From the NCBI RefSeq assembly GCF_000613845.1, contig NZ_BAJT01000013.1, forward strand, positions 48,870 through 112,869: a stretch of 64,000 nt of DNA, read 5' to 3'. The notes under the pieces are model-generated. The model ran no database searches. It was not told the origin of the DNA and saw only the letters and a list, made by a program, of their open reading frames with translations. The DNA comes from Asaia astilbis JCM 15831. Lineage in GTDB: Bacteria > Pseudomonadota > Alphaproteobacteria > Acetobacterales > Acetobacteraceae. Position numbers and translations under genes: made by a program. Positions 63,544 through 64,000 of the stretch are shown in pieces; within the stretch, counting starts at the first letter, position 1; each line of letters starts with the position of its first letter.

Positions 63544-64000
63544 TTACCATTGGCTTGGGTTTGCCGGCACGATGTGACTTCCATTTTTTCCGGTATGGAC
63601 TGTCCCGAACTGGCTTTCAGGACCTGAAGCACCGCCAAATCTACCTATTTTTTTTCCAAAATCTACGACGTATTTTCCATTACCTTCTCTTATTATTTTA
63701 TATTTCCCCGATATCACCCCTTGTAAAAGTTCTTCAGGGTCTTCGGTTATGACACTTCTTCCTCGCGTCTCATCATAATTCCGATGTCCCTCAAGATGCT
63801 TTCCTTGGGCGCCTTCATGAAGTTTGGGATTGGGTTTTTGCTTCGATTCTTCTCCACTCGGCTCTTCACCATTCGGAGGTAGGGAATCAGCACCGACAGT
63901 CTCCGCCGAGGCGGCTTGCTGCGTTGATTGCTCTTGGCCGTTACCTCCCCCGCCTGTTTGATCGGACGAGGTATGCTGCTCTCCGGTGGTTGCATCAATG
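63544..64000 (-). CDS. Polymorphic toxin type 50 (Ntox50) C-terminus, cut by window end
   Basis: The last 152 codons of a larger toxin. A Gly/Gln/Ser-rich linker (SSDQTGGGGNGQEQSTQQAA) leads to a domain with the type 50 features: HEGAQGKHLEGHRNYDETRG, RSVITEDPEELLQG, YVVDFGKKIGRFG, and the end TVHTGKNGSHIVPANPSQW. Type 50 domains are predicted RNases at the end of contact- or secretion-delivered toxins. The part that tells the delivery mode is outside the window. The reading frame is intact in the window, in contrast to the older toxin pieces to its left. Confidence 0.82.
   Translation of the reverse strand, partial: IDATTGEQHTSSDQTGGGGNGQEQSTQQAASAETVGADSLPPNGEEPSGEESKQKPNPKLHEGAQGKHLEGHRNYDETRGRSVITEDPEELLQGVISGKYKIIREGNGKYVVDFGKKIGRFGGASGPESQFGTVHTGKNGSHIVPANPSQW

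Noticed and set aside
56721..64000. CRISPR array or regular repeat arrays in the AT-rich zone
   Set aside because: No regularly spaced direct repeats were found there or elsewhere; the only arrays are short 9-mers in the integrative element.

Overview
The window looks like chromosome from a GC-rich alphaproteobacterium, most probably an acetic acid bacterium (Acetobacteraceae). The main reasons are a periplasmic, molybdopterin-dependent aldehyde-dehydrogenase-type gene trio with a three-haem cytochrome c, a bc1 complex, and a broad set of periplasmic oxidation genes. Genus and species cannot be read from the sequence.

Layout. 1-5.8 kb is core-like: the end of an AaeXA-type efflux operon, a yqjD/yqjE-like pair, and a tightly overlapping operon containing a polyamine-type ABC transporter whose ATPase has lost every catalytic motif and whose permease is half-length, followed by YcgN-like and YgjP-like genes. 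5.93-25.31 kb is an integrative element inserted in a tRNA-Leu(TAA) gene. It is bounded by a 26-bp direct repeat, starts with a tyrosine integrase, carries a Res-Mod-helicase defence operon whose helicase has a RelE-like N-terminal domain, and then has two serine resolvases, a MobC/relaxase mobilisation module and a Fic protein. 25.5-33.1 kb is a five-gene operon plus a divergent MocR regulator that together spell a route from an aminopropyl amine through beta-alanine and malonate semialdehyde to acetaldehyde.

33.3-47.2 kb is a periplasmic amine-oxidation block: a TonB receptor, a TTQ amine dehydrogenase (mauBEDA order) with two cytochromes c, a convergent bc1 operon ending in a second MauD-like protein with a CPVS instead of CPxC motif, and an AldFHG-like [2Fe-2S]/molybdopterin/cytochrome c aldehyde oxidase. 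I infer that amine is oxidised to aldehyde and then to acid in the periplasm, with electrons entering the respiratory chain. The XdhC and MocA-like maturation genes for such a molybdoenzyme lie at 54.4-56 kb. 47.3-54.2 kb holds a cupin-type regulator and an operon for a TonB receptor, two exported alpha/beta hydrolases and a DUF3237 protein.

56-64 kb is an AT-richer accessory zone: a KptA-type RNA 2'-phosphotransferase, then on the minus strand a series of displaced polymorphic-toxin C-termini each followed by a small immunity-like gene, broken up by IS5-type transposase remnants. A type 50 toxin end runs off the right edge.

A caution for the whole window: about a dozen otherwise conserved genes are broken by single-base frameshifts, several at homopolymer runs. 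This is more like residual assembly error than a dozen real pseudogenes, so genes marked as pseudogenes may be intact in the organism.
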